From the NCBI RefSeq assembly GCF_001302265.1, contig NZ_LHQM01000030.1, positions 22,928 through 86,927 on the forward strand: a stretch of 64,000 bases of DNA, given 5' to 3'. Source of the stretch: Streptococcus phocae. GTDB taxonomy: Bacteria > Bacillota > Bacilli > Lactobacillales > Streptococcaceae. Within the stretch, counting starts at the first letter, position 1. Every line of letters starts with the position of its first letter. Of the stretch, positions 46,761 through 57,271 are shown piece after piece. The position numbers and the translations under genes were made by a program. Below the pieces are notes generated by a model. It was not told the origin of the DNA and ran no database searches. It saw only the letters and a program-made list of their open reading frames with translations.

Positions 46761-48929
46761 TTATTCATTTGCTGCAGTATCAGGAGTATTGATGTCAGTT
46801 GTATCAGTAGGCTCTTCAGGGTTTAATTCTAAATAAGACGGTGCCTTAAAGAGGTGCTGAGTGGTTTTATTTCCATTCTGACTATAGATACTTGTTGAGT
46901 GTGAACCAAGGTCGTGGGCAATGGTTTTCATTTGTTTTAATTGCTTGAGGTAAATAAAACTTGTTGGATCAACGACTTTCAAACCATTTTTAGTGTCAAA
47001 TCGTAACAAGTCTCCAGTTTGAACAGCATCACTTGCAGCTAATTGTTGAGCGACTGATGCTTTGATGGCTTTGGTAGCAGCCATGGTCACTTCATCAGGA
47101 TTAGTGATTTCTAAGCCTGTTTGAGTATTGTACAAGCGTCCGCTATAGCTAGTGTATTCTGGTGTGATGTAGGTACCGGATGTTCTCTGAGCTACAATCT
47201 GTTGATTTTGTGGAGACAAGAGGTCTTGACCTAATTGCACAAAGTGACTGGTATCAATTCCCAAAATATGTAGCAGGGTTGGTAAGGAGTCAATTTCTCC
47301 ACCATAAGTTTCTTTGATGCCACCACCTGCATAACCCGGAATATGAATCATATAAGGCACACGCTGAAGCATGGCATTATCATACTCAGACCAGGTTTCG
47401 GAGTCTTTTCCAAGGAGCGCAGCTAAGCTTGTGTTTCGGGAGTTGGAAATACCGTAGTGATCGCCATAGAGGACAAAGATAGAATTATCATAAAGCCCCG
47501 TTGCTTTTAAGTAATCAAAGAATGATTTCAAAGCAGAATCAAGGTAATTAGCCGTTGCAAAGTAACCATTAATGGTTTCATCTTTTGTTTTAGCTAATGG
47601 GAAGCCTTCTTCGTCACTTTCACCTTTTAAACTGGTGTAAGGATAGTGATTACTTACTGTAATAAACTTGGTATAAAAAGGTTGTTGCAATTGTTCTAGA
47701 TACTTAATAGAGTCGTTGAACATGTACTTATCATTCAAACCATATTGGAAAGAATTTTTGCCGTTTTGTTTTGAGAAGTAACTCGAATCAAAGAAATAGT
47801 TGTAACCCCATTGCTTATAGGCATTGTTTCGATTCCAAAATGTTCCGACGTTCCCATGAAAAACAGCACTGGTATAGTTGCCTTTTTGAGCTAGGATAGT
47901 CGGTGTGGCAAATTGAGTGTTCTCCCCACCGTAATTAACCATGAAAGAACCACTGTTTAGACCAAAAAGTGAATTTTCCATCATGGTCTCAGCATCTGAC
48001 GTTTTCCCAGCCTTAACTTGGTGGAAAAAATTAGGGAAGGAGAGGGTCGAATTGGAATGATAAAGTGAATTAATAAATGGAGTGACTTCGTACTCTTTAT
48101 CAGCATCCTTTAAGTGGTAGTCAATTAAAAACTGTTGAAAGCTTTCAAGATGAATGACAATGACGTTTTTGCCTTTACCAATTCCAAAATATTGTGGATC
48201 AGGAGCAGCATAGTGATTTTTCACATACTCTTTGACCTCGACTAACTCATCAGCTGTAGCACTGTTGCGTTCTTTTTGTGCCTGGTAGGTTTGATTGCCA
48301 CTATAAAAAGTAAAGGCTGGTAAGCCAAGCGCTCGAACAATATAAGTATTTGAAAATCCTCTCGTCAGCAATTCAGGTCGGTCAATTTCAGCAAGAAACA
48401 GATTAATTGATAGCAGTAAAAACGAAAATGCTGTGACAGCAAAAGATGCACGTTTATTGAAGTGGCGAGGATCTTTTGAGAGTTTTTTGGTTACTGATAA
48501 CGTAATTAAAATAATAAAATCAAGGATATAAACGATATCCCAGATACGAAGTAAGTTCAGCGCTGAATCGCCTAGTCCTGCGGAGACTTTACTACTAGCT
48601 AAGATAGCGCTAACAGTGATAAAATCTGAAAATTCTCGGTAATAAATAGCGTTGGATATAAGCAAAAGATTTAAAATAGCATAAGTTATCCACGCAGTGA
48701 TATAAAAAGCACGAGTGTTCTTAATATAAAGGGCAAATCCCAATAGTAACAAGGCTAAAGGGATTGGATTGATAATCGTTAGAAAGACTTGGTACAGATT
48801 CCCCAAATCAAGTGAAAAGTCGGTATGATATGCCCACAAGGTTTTTGCCCAAAAAAAGAAGAGGAGGGTTGCGATAAACCCTAATCTAGTATTGATAGCA
48901 CTTGTGATAAATGATTGTAATTTTTTCAC
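46761..48929 (-). CDS. ltaS: Lipoteichoic acid synthase
   Basis: Polymerises glycerol phosphate from phosphatidylglycerol onto the glycolipid anchor outside the membrane. The 722-aa protein has five N-terminal membrane segments (about 12-200) and an extracellular sulfatase-fold domain with Glu262 (HLESFQQF), catalytic Thr310 (GKTSDAE), SNHYPY and YGDHYGIS. A GTG start at 48929 is chosen, since AAGGAAG lies 8 bases before it. The longer reading from 48986 would start with TTG about 6 bases after a TATAAT box. The acidic C-terminal tail (EEPTDTTDINTPDTAANE) is unusual but common in streptococcal LtaS. Confidence 0.95.
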   Translation of the reverse strand: MKKLQSFITSAINTRLGFIATLLFFFWAKTLWAYHTDFSLDLGNLYQVFLTIINPIPLALLLLGFALYIKNTRAFYITAWITYAILNLLLISNAIYYREFSDFITVSAILASSKVSAGLGDSALNLLRIWDIVYILDFIILITLSVTKKLSKDPRHFNKRASFAVTAFSFLLLSINLFLAEIDRPELLTRGFSNTYIVRALGLPAFTFYSGNQTYQAQKERNSATADELVEVKEYVKNHYAAPDPQYFGIGKGKNVIVIHLESFQQFLIDYHLKDADKEYEVTPFINSLYHSNSTLSFPNFFHQVKAGKTSDAETMMENSLFGLNSGSFMVNYGGENTQFATPTILAQKGNYTSAVFHGNVGTFWNRNNAYKQWGYNYFFDSSYFSKQNGKNSFQYGLNDKYMFNDSIKYLEQLQQPFYTKFITVSNHYPYTSLKGESDEEGFPLAKTKDETINGYFATANYLDSALKSFFDYLKATGLYDNSIFVLYGDHYGISNSRNTSLAALLGKDSETWSEYDNAMLQRVPYMIHIPGYAGGGIKETYGGEIDSLPTLLHILGIDTSHFVQLGQDLLSPQNQQIVAQRTSGTYITPEYTSYSGRLYNTQTGLEITNPDEVTMAATKAIKASVAQQLAASDAVQTGDLLRFDTKNGLKVVDPTSFIYLKQLKQMKTIAHDLGSHSTSIYSQNGNKTTQHLFKAPSYLELNPEEPTDTTDINTPDTAANE

Positions 48930-48991
48930 AGTAGGAACTTCCTTATCATTTTTTCCTAAAGATCTATTCTTAAAATAAAATCTCAACCTAA

Positions 48992-48997
48992 ATTATA
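48992..48997 (-). promoter_or_regulatory. -10 box of ltaS
   Basis: TATAAT on the reverse strand, about 63 bases upstream of the GTG start; no convincing -35 is seen. Confidence 0.55.
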
Positions 48998-49059
48998 CCA
49001 AAAATATGACGCGAATGCTTACTATAAGTTTAAAATTAGTAGGACTTTTCAATACTTTT

Positions 49060-49068
49060 TGCTATAAT
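49060..49068 (+). promoter_or_regulatory. Extended -10 promoter giving a probable leaderless mRNA
   Basis: TGCTATAAT with TATAAT at 49063-49068. The next ATG is at 49076, exactly where transcription should start. Confidence 0.7.
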
Positions 49069-49075
49069 AAAGATT

Positions 49076-50242
49076 ATGAATAAACTCTATATTAATTCTT
49101 TTGTCGAAAAGAAAGTAGCAAAAGGGGTTCAATTGTTGGATGAAAGAGATTTCCACCAATCAACTGACCCTGTTCTTGATCAATTAGTCCAACTAGTTAA
49201 TCAATCTCACCAAGTTATTGGAACAGCCTATGTGTCCAAACAAAACAAAGGCATTGGTTGGTACCTAGGAAAAGGCATCGAGCAGTTGACGGTTTCTTAT
49301 TTTGTCATATTGTTTGAAGCTGCTAAGCAAAGAAGAACAGATTTTTCAAATTCTGACTTCACAAATGCTTACCGTGTGTTCAACCAAGATGGTGACCATT
49401 TTGGTGGCCTAACAATAGACCTCTACAAAGATTTTGCTTTGTTTTCGTGGTATAATACTTTTGTGTATCAGGAAAAAGAAACAATTATTCAAGCTTTTCA
49501 GATCGTCTTTCCAGAGGTCAAGGGAGCTTATGAAAAAATTCGTTTCAAGGGTCTTGGTTATGATAGCGCGCATGTCTATGGTGATGAAGTCGCAAACCTT
49601 ACGATTTTAGAAAATGGAGTTGCTTATCAAGTATTTTTAAATGAAGGCTTGATGACGGGGATTTTTTTAGATCAGCACCAAGTTCGAAAAGGTTTGGTAG
49701 ATGGACTTGCGGCAGGTAAAACCGTTTTAAATTTATTTTCTTACACGGCTGCTTTTTCAGTTGCTGCAGCTATGGGCGGAGCTATTGAAACAACCTCAGT
49801 TGATTTGGCTAAGCGCTCTAGGGAATTATCGGTAGCGCATTTTGAACAGAATCATCTTGATTTATCCTCCCATCATTTTGTGGTTATGGATGTTTTTGAT
49901 TATCTAAAATATGCCAAAAGAAAACAGTTGACTTTTGATCTTATTGTTTTAGATCCTCCGAGTTTTGCAAGAAATAAAAAACAAACTTTTTCTGTTACCA
50001 AAGATTATCATAAGCTCGTTGCTGAGGCTTTGGAGTTATTAGAACCTCAAGGAACTCTTATTGCTTCTACAAATGCAGCTAATATGACTGTTAGTCAATT
50101 TGAAAAGCAAATCAGTAAAGGTTTTGGAAATCGACAATATGAGGAAATGGATTTCCAACAGCTTCCGAGTGATTTTACCATCAATAAAGCAGATGAAAGA
50201 AGTAATTATTTAAAGGTATTTACTATAAAGGTACGAGAATGA
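49076..50242 (+). CDS. Class I SAM-dependent rRNA methyltransferase (RlmI-like)
   Basis: A 388-aa enzyme: N-terminal PUA-like RNA-binding domain (about 1-75), a linker domain and a C-terminal Rossmann methyltransferase (about 190-388) with [18 protein letters not shown] (SAM loop) and [10 protein letters not shown] (catalytic loop). Relatives methylate a cytosine C5 of 23S rRNA; the exact base here is not known. There is no ribosome-binding site upstream of the ATG. Its last bases overlap aroD in an ATGA arrangement. Confidence 0.88.
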   Translation: MNKLYINSFVEKKVAKGVQLLDERDFHQSTDPVLDQLVQLVNQSHQVIGTAYVSKQNKGIGWYLGKGIEQLTVSYFVILFEAAKQRRTDFSNSDFTNAYRVFNQDGDHFGGLTIDLYKDFALFSWYNTFVYQEKETIIQAFQIVFPEVKGAYEKIRFKGLGYDSAHVYGDEVANLTILENGVAYQVFLNEGLMTGIFLDQHQVRKGLVDGLAAGKTVLNLFSYTAAFSVAAAMGGAIETTSVDLAKRSRELSVAHFEQNHLDLSSHHFVVMDVFDYLKYAKRKQLTFDLIVLDPPSFARNKKQTFSVTKDYHKLVAEALELLEPQGTLIASTNAANMTVSQFEKQISKGFGNRQYEEMDFQQLPSDFTINKADERSNYLKVFTIKVRE

Positions 50243-50919
50243 AAATTGTAGCACCAGTCATGCCAAGAAATTTTGAAGAAGCCCAGTCTATTGATATTTC
50301 TAAGTATGAGGATGTCAATTTAATTGAGTGGCGGGCAGATTTTTTTCCAAAAGAAGATATTGTTTCAGTAGCGCCAGCTATTTTTGAAAAGTTTGCGGGC
50401 AGAGAAATCATTTTTACTTTAAGGACAACACTTGAAGGTGGTAATATTAGCCTTTCAGACCGAGAATACGTTGATTTAATCAAAGAAGTTAGCGCAATCT
50501 ATAATCCTGACTATATTGATTTTGAGTATTTTAGCCACCAATCTGTATTCCATGAGATGTTAGATTTTCCAAATCTCATTTTGTCTTATCATAATTTTCA
50601 AGAAACTCCTGAGAATTTGATGGAGGCTTTTTCAGAAATGACTAAACTGGCTCCACGTGTGGTTAAAATCGCAGTGATGCCTAAGAGTGAGCAAGATGTT
50701 CTCGATTTGATGAATTATACCCGAGGCTTTAAGGCGCTAAACCCTGAGCAAGAGTTTGCAACCATGTCTATGGGGAAACTGGGTCGTATTTCACGCTTGG
50801 CAGGAGATGTGGTTGGTTCGTCCTGGACCTTTGTTTCTTTGGATCAGGCCAATGCTCCTGGGCAAGTGAAGTTGCATGATATGAAAAAAATTATTGCCAT
50901 TTTGGAATCTGATTCTTAA
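50239..50919 (+). CDS. aroD: 3-dehydroquinate dehydratase, type I
   Basis: The 226-aa Schiff-base enzyme converts 3-dehydroquinate to 3-dehydroshikimate. Motifs are [27 protein letters not shown] (catalytic His) and [11 protein letters not shown] (catalytic Lys). Full length. It starts inside the stop of the methyltransferase gene, so it is translated from that transcript. aroC follows after a terminator; other shikimate genes are not in the window. Confidence 0.95.
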   Translation: MKIVAPVMPRNFEEAQSIDISKYEDVNLIEWRADFFPKEDIVSVAPAIFEKFAGREIIFTLRTTLEGGNISLSDREYVDLIKEVSAIYNPDYIDFEYFSHQSVFHEMLDFPNLILSYHNFQETPENLMEAFSEMTKLAPRVVKIAVMPKSEQDVLDLMNYTRGFKALNPEQEFATMSMGKLGRISRLAGDVVGSSWTFVSLDQANAPGQVKLHDMKKIIAILESDS

Positions 50920-50944
50920 GTTTTTGAATGTTTTGGTACCGTTA

Positions 50945-50984
50945 AACATTATTCCATTTGGACATTTGGGGTAATGTTTTTTCG
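50945..50984 (+). terminator. Terminator after aroD
   Basis: AACATTATTCC / GGGGTAATGTT stem with two G-T pairs, followed by a T run. Confidence 0.7.
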
Positions 50985-51028
50985 TTTTTTACAGCTCTTA
51001 ATAGAGTTTGTGTGGTAAAGGGGTATAG

Positions 51029-52195
51029 ATGAGGTATTTAACAGCAGGTGAGTCACATGGTCCGTCCTTGACAGCTATTATTGAAGGTGTTCCCGCGGGG
51101 CTAAGCCTTTCGGCAGAAGCCATTAATAAGGACTTGAAACGGCGACAAACAGGCTACGGGCGTGGAGCTAGGATGCAAATTGAATCAGACCAAGTGCAGA
51201 TAACCTCTGGTGTGCGTCATGGCTTGACGACTGGAAGCCCACTGACTTTGATTATTACTAATAAAGACCATCAAAAGTGGCGCGATATCATGTCTGTCGA
51301 AGAAGCAGATTGGCGCTTAAAAGCTAAGCGCAAGGTGACTCGACCAAGACCAGGGCATGCCGATTTAGTTGGAGGGATTAAGTATCGTTTTGATGACCTA
51401 AGAAATGCTTTGGAACGGTCATCAGCCAGAGAAACCGCCTTACGCGTTGCTATCGGAGCAGTGGCCAAAGTTATTTTGAAGGAATTATCCATCCAAACGG
51501 CTCATCACGTCTTGGTATTTGGAGGGATAGAGATTGCCGTGCCAGATCATTTATCAGTACCTGAAATTGCAGCATTATCAGAGAAATCGGATCTTTCTAT
51601 TGTTAATCAGGAACAAGAAGCAGAAATCAAGGCGCATATTGATCAGATAAAAGCTGAAGGTGATACGATTGGCGGTGTTATTGAAACCATGGTTTGTGGT
51701 TTACCCGCAGGCTTGGGGTCTTATGTCCAATGGGATAGAAAATTAGATGCTAAATTGGCACAGGCAGTGTTATCTATCAATGCTTTTAAAGGTGTGGAAT
51801 TTGGCATGGGGTTTGATATGGGCTATCACAAAGGGTCCCAGGTCATGGATGAGATTGTCTGGGATGCCTCTACAGGCTATAGTCGAAAAACAAATCGTCT
51901 AGGAGGTTTTGAAGCAGGAGTGACCAATGGTCAGCCAATCATCGTCAAAGGGGTTATGAAGCCAATTCCAACCTTGTATAAACCCTTAATGTCTGTAGAT
52001 ATTGAAACTCATGAACCCTATCAGGCAACTGTTGAACGTTCAGATCCCACAGCCTTGCCAGCAGCTGGTTTGATCATGGAGAATGTTGTTGCAACAGTCC
52101 TTGCGACAGAAATTTTAGACCAATTTCCCTCTGATAATATGGTCGATTTAAAAAGAACGTTTCAGGAATATTGTGATTATGTGAAACATTTTTAG
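51029..52195 (+). CDS. aroC: Chorismate synthase
   Basis: The 388-aa FMN-dependent enzyme makes chorismate, the last common aromatic precursor. Signature blocks are [20 protein letters not shown] at the start, [31 protein letters not shown] and [13 protein letters not shown]. Full length, RBS AAAGGGG. It lies alone between terminator and the YlbF-family gene; with aroD nearby it forms a split shikimate cluster. Confidence 0.97.
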   Translation: MRYLTAGESHGPSLTAIIEGVPAGLSLSAEAINKDLKRRQTGYGRGARMQIESDQVQITSGVRHGLTTGSPLTLIITNKDHQKWRDIMSVEEADWRLKAKRKVTRPRPGHADLVGGIKYRFDDLRNALERSSARETALRVAIGAVAKVILKELSIQTAHHVLVFGGIEIAVPDHLSVPEIAALSEKSDLSIVNQEQEAEIKAHIDQIKAEGDTIGGVIETMVCGLPAGLGSYVQWDRKLDAKLAQAVLSINAFKGVEFGMGFDMGYHKGSQVMDEIVWDASTGYSRKTNRLGGFEAGVTNGQPIIVKGVMKPIPTLYKPLMSVDIETHEPYQATVERSDPTALPAAGLIMENVVATVLATEILDQFPSDNMVDLKRTFQEYCDYVKHF

Positions 52196-52216
52196 ACGAC
52201 AAAGATGAGATGATTA

Positions 52217-52225
52217 TGGTATTAT
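52217..52225 (+). promoter_or_regulatory. Extended -10 promoter of the YlbF-family gene
   Basis: TGGTATTAT, 30 bases before the ATG. Confidence 0.5.
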
Positions 52226-52255
52226 TTAAGAAACCATCACTAAAAGGAGAATCTA

Positions 52256-52597
52256 ATGTCACAAGAAATTTATGACTACGCTAATAAACTTGAAAGAGCC
52301 ATTCGTGCTTTGCCAGAATACCAAAATGTTTTAAAGGCTAAAGACGACATTAAAGCAAACGATGATGCAAAACAATTATTTGAAGAATTTGTTGCTATGC
52401 AAGAAAAACTACAGATGATGATGCAGTCAGGAAAAATGCCGACACAAGAAGAGCAAACAGAGATTCAAGAGCTTAGTCAAAAAATTGAAGCCAATGAGAT
52501 GCTAAAAGCATACTTTGATGCTCAACAAGCTTTATCTATCTATGTTAGTGATATGGAACGCATCATTTTTACCCCATTGAAAGATTTATTATCTTAA
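52256..52597 (+). CDS. YlbF/YmcA-family protein (UPF0342)
   Basis: A 113-aa all-helical protein ([20 protein letters not shown], then [20 protein letters not shown]). B. subtilis relatives YlbF and YmcA form the Y-complex that directs RNase Y mRNA maturation; whether this streptococcal branch does so is unknown. RBS AAAAGGAGA. A terminator follows at once. Confidence 0.85.
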   Translation: MSQEIYDYANKLERAIRALPEYQNVLKAKDDIKANDDAKQLFEEFVAMQEKLQMMMQSGKMPTQEEQTEIQELSQKIEANEMLKAYFDAQQALSIYVSDMERIIFTPLKDLLS

Positions 52598-52616
52598 AAT
52601 GGTTCACCAGGCTTTT

Positions 52617-52647
52617 GAATTATGACTTTGGTCATGATTCTTTTTTG
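52617..52647 (+). terminator. Terminator of the YlbF-family gene
   Basis: GAATTATGAC / GTCATGATTC stem (one G-T pair) and a T run. Confidence 0.8.
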
Positions 52648-52725
52648 TTTGAAATAGTAGTGAAGATTTGAGAGTGGGATGATTTTATGATACATTATGT
52701 TTAAATAGTAAAGGTGGTAAATATA

Positions 52726-54078
52726 ATGGTTGTTAACTATGATTATATTGTTATTGGAGGCGGTAGTGCAGGGATTGCTTCTGCCAATCGTGCAGCTCTG
52801 TATGGGGCCAAGGTATTGTTGGTTGAGAAAAAAGATATCGGAGGCACCTGTGTTAACTTAGGCTGTGTTCCTAAAAAAGTAATGTGGTATGGAGCCCAGA
52901 TTGCACAGGCGCTTCAGGTATATGCTAAGGATTATGGATTTAATATCGAACAGTCTACCTTTGATTTTAAAACCTTAAAATCAAATCGCCAAGCCTATAT
53001 TGAGCGTATCCATGCGTCTTACGAGCGTGGCTTTGATAAGAATAAGGTGGATCGTCTTTATGCCCATGCGACCTTTTTGGATAGCCATAGGGTAGAAATT
53101 GAAGGGGAAATTTATACTGCTCCTCATATTTTGATTGCAACAGGTGGACACCCTGTTTTCCCTGATATTCCAGGAGCAGAGCTTGGCATTAGCTCAGATG
53201 GTTTTTTTGCTTTAGATGAAGTCCCTAAAAGAACAGCTGTTGTTGGAGCGGGGTATATTGCAGTAGAGATTGCAGGCGTTTTGCATGCTTTGGGATCTCA
53301 AACCGAACTATTCGTACGTCACGATAAGCCACTGAGAAGTTTTGATGATGATATTGTCCAAGTGCTTGTTGATGATATGACAAAATCAGGGATTCGTTTG
53401 CACCAACAAGCTCATGTTGAAAAGCTGGTTCAAAATCCTGACCAGTCATTGACTCTGCACCTAACTGATGGTCGTCATGTTGAGGTTGATCAGGTGATTT
53501 GGGCGATTGGTCGTCAGGCGAATGTAAGTGGATTTGGTTTAGAAAAAACAGGTGTCAGCCTAACAGATAAGGGCTATATTGAAACAGATGCTTTTGAAAA
53601 CACATCGGTTAAGGGACTTTATGCAGTAGGTGATGTGAATGGCAAGCTTGCCTTAACCCCGGTGGCGGTAGCTGCTGGGCGACGCTTAGCGGAGCGACTC
53701 TTTAACGGCAAATCAAATGAAAAGCTCGATTATGAAGCTGTTGCGACAGTTATTTTTAGTCATCCTGCTATGGGAGCAATAGGGCTTACAGAAAAAGCAG
53801 CTATTGCTCAATATGGTCAAGATGCGGTCAAGACTTATACGTCACAATTTACCTCTATGTATACGGCAGTTACCAGTCATCGCCAGGACTGTTTCATGAA
53901 ACTAGTTACAGTCGGTGATCAAGAAAAAATCGTTGGCCTCCATGGCATTGGTCATGGTGTTGATGAAATGATTCAAGGATTCTCTGTAGCCATTAAGATG
54001 GGAGCAACAAAGGCTGATTTTGATAATACCGTCGCTATTCACCCAACAGGGGCTGAAGAATTTGTAACAATGAGATAA
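52726..54078 (+). CDS. gor: Glutathione-disulfide reductase
   Basis: The 450-aa FAD/NADPH flavoenzyme reduces glutathione disulfide, protecting against peroxides. FAD site [10 protein letters not shown], redox pair [13 protein letters not shown] (CxxxxC), NADPH site [11 protein letters not shown], and C-terminal HPTGAEEF with the catalytic His-Glu pair. The ATG at 52726 has AAAGGTGG 8 bases before it; a GTG at 52714 is inside that site and is rejected. No glutathione synthesis gene is in the window, so glutathione is probably imported. Confidence 0.94.
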   Translation: MVVNYDYIVIGGGSAGIASANRAALYGAKVLLVEKKDIGGTCVNLGCVPKKVMWYGAQIAQALQVYAKDYGFNIEQSTFDFKTLKSNRQAYIERIHASYERGFDKNKVDRLYAHATFLDSHRVEIEGEIYTAPHILIATGGHPVFPDIPGAELGISSDGFFALDEVPKRTAVVGAGYIAVEIAGVLHALGSQTELFVRHDKPLRSFDDDIVQVLVDDMTKSGIRLHQQAHVEKLVQNPDQSLTLHLTDGRHVEVDQVIWAIGRQANVSGFGLEKTGVSLTDKGYIETDAFENTSVKGLYAVGDVNGKLALTPVAVAAGRRLAERLFNGKSNEKLDYEAVATVIFSHPAMGAIGLTEKAAIAQYGQDAVKTYTSQFTSMYTAVTSHRQDCFMKLVTVGDQEKIVGLHGIGHGVDEMIQGFSVAIKMGATKADFDNTVAIHPTGAEEFVTMR

Positions 54079-54080
54079 CT

Positions 54081-54111
54081 AAAAGGCAAGCATGAGATGT
54101 GCTTGCCTTTT
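54081..54111 (+). terminator. gor terminator (bidirectional)
   Basis: Perfect 12-base stem AAAAGGCAAGCA / TGCTTGCCTTTT between convergent genes. Confidence 0.88.
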
Positions 54112-54130
54112 ACGCTAGATAATCACTCAG

Positions 54131-54562
54131 TTAAGGTGCTTTGGTGTCATTAGGGCTCGCTTCAGGGCTATTTTCTGTTGAAGTCTCTGGATTGTTAGAG
54201 TCGGTCTCACTAGCTGAATTAGTGCTATCCTTTGACTCATTATCAGAAGGAGAAGTTATATGATCTTCTGTGTTCGAAGGGGTATCGGACGGCTCGGATT
54301 CTGTTTTACTGGAGTTTGAACTGTCTTTTTCGATGATTTTAACGATTGTTGACGTCGGAGTATTTGATGAGTCGCTTTTAGGGTTATCTGCTGTGGGATT
54401 TAAATACCGACTAATCGTTAACGTGGCTACTATAATACTCAATATGCTACCGATTAATGCGGTGAGTTTTTGCAAGGCTGTTAAACCTGTTTTAATCTGT
54501 TTAGTTGGAGCAATTTTTACGGGTGTTTTGGATTTTTTCTGACGAGAATAATAGGAAGACAT
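54131..54562 (-). CDS. Small membrane protein with acidic Ser/Thr tail (possibly DUF6556)
   Basis: A 143-aa protein of unknown function. The N-terminus is basic (SSYYSRQKKSKTPVKIAP), followed by one membrane segment (about 33-52, LTALIGSILSIIVATLTI). The remaining 85 residues are low-complexity Ser, Thr, Asp, Glu, Asn and Pro, predicted outside the membrane. The ATG at 54562 has AAAGGAG; the reading from 54595 is rejected. It has its own promoter and a structured leader. The DUF6556 label is from memory and tentative. Confidence 0.78.
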   Translation of the reverse strand: MSSYYSRQKKSKTPVKIAPTKQIKTGLTALQKLTALIGSILSIIVATLTISRYLNPTADNPKSDSSNTPTSTIVKIIEKDSSNSSKTESEPSDTPSNTEDHITSPSDNESKDSTNSASETDSNNPETSTENSPEASPNDTKAP

Positions 54563-54594
54563 GATAAAACTCCTTTGGTTATAATCAAATTTCA

Positions 54595-54644
54595 TTTTGG
54601 GGAACGTGGCTTGCGAAAAGTCCTAACACGGCCTTTCTCCAAAA
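54595..54644 (-). promoter_or_regulatory. Structured 5' leader of the acidic-tail protein gene
   Basis: On the reverse strand UUUUGG (54639-54644) can pair with CCAAAA (54595-54600), with inner GG/CC and CGUG/CACG (54605-54608, 54627-54630), enclosing an 18-base loop. No matching riboswitch class is recognised. Confidence 0.4.
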
Positions 54645-54657
54645 ACTATTAATTATC

Positions 54658-54686
54658 AGTATAATCTAGAAAAAAATCGACGTCAA
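54658..54686 (-). promoter_or_regulatory. Promoter of the acidic-tail protein gene
   Basis: On the reverse strand TTGACG (54681-54686), a 17-base spacer and TATACT (54658-54663). Confidence 0.72.
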
Positions 54687-54779
54687 CCGTTTACCTTAGG
54701 TCTATGGTATTTGTTTCAGAAAACGACAAAAGAAAGCGTTTTATGAATGAATTGTGATTTTCTCATTTAGCAATATTTA

Positions 54780-54788
54780 TGTTACAAT
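54780..54788 (+). promoter_or_regulatory. Extended -10 promoter of cysteine desulfurase-thiI
   Basis: TGTTACAAT, 30 bases before the ATG. Confidence 0.55.
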
Positions 54789-54818
54789 AAAGCATTGAGT
54801 AAAAAACGAAGGTGACAC

Positions 54819-55961
54819 ATGATTTATTTTGATAACGCAGCTACAACAATGCCGTATAGTCAGGTTCTAACAACCTATCAGGAAGTAGCTAATAAAATTT
54901 ATGGCAACCCATCCAGCTTACACCGACTAGGCACAAATGCTAGCCGGATTTTAGATGCCTCCAGGCGTCAAATTGCAGAGCTTCTTGACGTGAGTCCAGA
55001 AACCATTTACTTTACTTCTGGTGGCACAGAAAGCGATAACTGGGCTATTAAGGGAATTGCCTTTGAAAAAGCTGAATTTGGCAAACATATCATTGTTTCA
55101 GATGTTGAGCACCCAGCAGTCAAAGAAAGTGCCAAATGGTTAGCTAGTCAAGGCTTTGAGGTGTCTTACGCCCCTGTAACAAGGGAGGGTTTTCTTGATT
55201 TAGAGGCTTTGTCCTCCTTACTGAGGAAAGACACTATTTTGGTATCTGTGATGGCAGTCAACAATGAAATTGGAGCTATTCAGCCAATTCAGGCCATTTC
55301 AAAGCTGTTAGAAGACAAGCCAACTATTTCCTTTCACGTCGATGCCGTACAAGCTGTTGGAAAACTCCCTGTAAAAGATTATTTGACAGAACGTGTTGAT
55401 TTTGCCTCATTTTCAGGTCACAAATTCCATGCTGTTCGAGGAGTTGGTTTTTTATATAAGAAACAGGGTAAACGTCTTAGTCCTTTGTTGACAGGTGGAG
55501 GTCAAGAGCAGGGCATGCGTTCTACAACTGAAAATGTCGCTGGTATTGCAAGCATGGCTAGGGCTCTTAGGATGGTGACAGAACAACAAACTCTTGCAGT
55601 CACTAAAATAGCAGCTATGAAAGCAGTCATCCATCAAGCACTAGATGCCTATGAGGACGTTACGATTTTTTCTGGGATTGAACAGTTTGTTCCTAGCATA
55701 GTTACTTTTGGGATAAAAGGTGTTCGTGGCGAGGTACTTGTGCATGCTTTTGAAAATCATGACATCTATGTTTCAACCACCAGTGCTTGCTCATCAAAAG
55801 TAGCAAAACCTGCTGGAACACTTTTGGCAATGAAAGTTCCCTTGTCCTTAGCGCAAACAGCTATTCGTATAAGTTTAAATGATGACAACGATATGGGGCA
55901 AGTTGAGCAGTTTTTAACCATTTTTAAGCAAATCTATGAAAAAACAAGGAAAGTCAGATAA
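54819..55961 (+). CDS. Cysteine desulfurase, IscS/NifS type
   Basis: A 380-aa PLP enzyme that passes cysteine sulfur to acceptors. FDNAATTMP at the start, [12 protein letters not shown], the PLP Lys202 in SFSGHKFH and the persulfide Cys324 in [10 protein letters not shown]. The position one base before thiI implies that it supplies sulfur for tRNA 4-thiouridine (as NifZ does in B. subtilis), rather than general Fe-S assembly, which uses the SUF system. RBS GAAGGTGA. Confidence 0.93.
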   Translation: MIYFDNAATTMPYSQVLTTYQEVANKIYGNPSSLHRLGTNASRILDASRRQIAELLDVSPETIYFTSGGTESDNWAIKGIAFEKAEFGKHIIVSDVEHPAVKESAKWLASQGFEVSYAPVTREGFLDLEALSSLLRKDTILVSVMAVNNEIGAIQPIQAISKLLEDKPTISFHVDAVQAVGKLPVKDYLTERVDFASFSGHKFHAVRGVGFLYKKQGKRLSPLLTGGGQEQGMRSTTENVAGIASMARALRMVTEQQTLAVTKIAAMKAVIHQALDAYEDVTIFSGIEQFVPSIVTFGIKGVRGEVLVHAFENHDIYVSTTSACSSKVAKPAGTLLAMKVPLSLAQTAIRISLNDDNDMGQVEQFLTIFKQIYEKTRKVR

Positions 55962-55962
55962 T

Positions 55963-57177
55963 ATGAAATACTCACAAATAATGGTTCGTTATGGCGAGCT
56001 ATCAACCAAGGGCAAAAACAGAATGCGTTTTGTCAATAAATTAAGAAATAATATCCAGGATGTCCTGTCCGTCTACCCAGACGTCAAGATAAAGTCAGAT
56101 CGTGATAGAACACACGTCTACCTCAATGGAACGGCCTATCAACCTGTACTTGAAACGCTCACCTTGGTATTTGGCATCCAAGCCCTATCGCCTGTCTATG
56201 AAGTCGCAAAACAAGTGCCTGATTTGATTGAAGCGGTCCAAACCATTATGAAACCTCTTTACCGTGAAGGGCTGACCTTTAAGGTAATGACAAAAAGAAG
56301 TGACCATGATTTTGAATTGGATAGCCGTGACTTAAATCACAAATTGGGTCAAGCTATTACTGATGCCTTTCCAAATATCAAAGCACAAATGAAAAACCCA
56401 GACATTACCGTCAAGGTTGAAATTCGTCAAGAAGCTGCCTATATCTCTTGTGAGGAATTTAAGGGAGCTGGCGGGTTACCAGTAGGAACTTCAGGAAAAG
56501 GGCTGCTCATGTTATCTGGCGGCATTGACTCTCCTGTTGCAGGCTATTTGGCTTTGAAAAGAGGGGTAGATATTGAGGCTGTTCACTTCGCTAGTCCACC
56601 TTACACCAGTCCAGGTGCTTTAACTAAAGCACACGAACTTACTAGACGCTTGACACGTTTTGGTGGAACAATTAATTTTATCGAGGTTCCTTTTACTGAG
56701 ATTCAAGAAGAAATCAAAAGCAAAGTGCCAGAAGCTTATATGATGACATTGACTCGTCGTTTTATGATGCGGATTACAGATGCTTTGAGACAGCAAAGAA
56801 AAGCCTTGGTTATTGTTAATGGCGAGAGCTTGGGTCAAGTTGCCAGCCAGACCTTAGAAAGTATGCACGCGATCAATGCAGTGACTTCAACCCCAATCAT
56901 TAGACCAGTCATTACAATGGATAAATTAGAAATAATTGATATCGCTCAAAAGATTGATACTTTTGAGATTTCAATCCAGCCATTTGAAGATTGCTGCACG
57001 ATATTTGCCCCAGTTCATCCTAAGACCAGTCCAAAACTGGCAAACGTTGAAAAGTATGAGCATCGATTTGACGTTGATGGCCTTGTGCAAAGAGCCGTTG
57101 ATGGTGTAATGATTACAGAAATCACGCCAGAAAAACGAACTGATGATCTCTCAGAACTGATTGAAGACCTTCTCTAA
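55963..57177 (+). CDS. thiI: tRNA 4-thiouridine sulfurtransferase
   Basis: A 404-aa enzyme that adenylates and thiolates U8 of tRNA. Order: N-terminal ferredoxin-like domain, THUMP (about 60-165), PP-loop ATPase with SGGIDS (185-190). It lacks the C-terminal rhodanese domain of E. coli ThiI, as usual in Firmicutes. The ATG at 55963 follows AAGGAAAG; the reading from 55936 lies inside the preceding gene. Confidence 0.96.
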   Translation: MKYSQIMVRYGELSTKGKNRMRFVNKLRNNIQDVLSVYPDVKIKSDRDRTHVYLNGTAYQPVLETLTLVFGIQALSPVYEVAKQVPDLIEAVQTIMKPLYREGLTFKVMTKRSDHDFELDSRDLNHKLGQAITDAFPNIKAQMKNPDITVKVEIRQEAAYISCEEFKGAGGLPVGTSGKGLLMLSGGIDSPVAGYLALKRGVDIEAVHFASPPYTSPGALTKAHELTRRLTRFGGTINFIEVPFTEIQEEIKSKVPEAYMMTLTRRFMMRITDALRQQRKALVIVNGESLGQVASQTLESMHAINAVTSTPIIRPVITMDKLEIIDIAQKIDTFEISIQPFEDCCTIFAPVHPKTSPKLANVEKYEHRFDVDGLVQRAVDGVMITEITPEKRTDDLSELIEDLL

Positions 57178-57198
57178 AAGGAATATAACAAATCATTC

Positions 57199-57234
57199 AA
57201 GACACCTAACCACAAAAGGCTAGGTGTCTTTTTT
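57199..57234 (+). terminator. thiI terminator
   Basis: Perfect AAGACACCTA / TAGGTGTCTT stem and a T run. Confidence 0.9.
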
Positions 57235-57241
57235 GTTAACA

Positions 57242-57250
57242 TGGTATAAT
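57242..57250 (+). promoter_or_regulatory. Extended -10 promoter of the CapA-like gene
   Basis: TGGTATAAT immediately after the thiI terminator, 22 bases before the TTG start. Confidence 0.6.
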
Positions 57251-57271
57251 GGTAAAAAAGGAGGTTTCATC

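Noticed and set aside
52714..52725. GTG start for gor four codons upstream
   Set aside because: That GTG is part of the AAAGGTGG ribosome site for the ATG at 52726.
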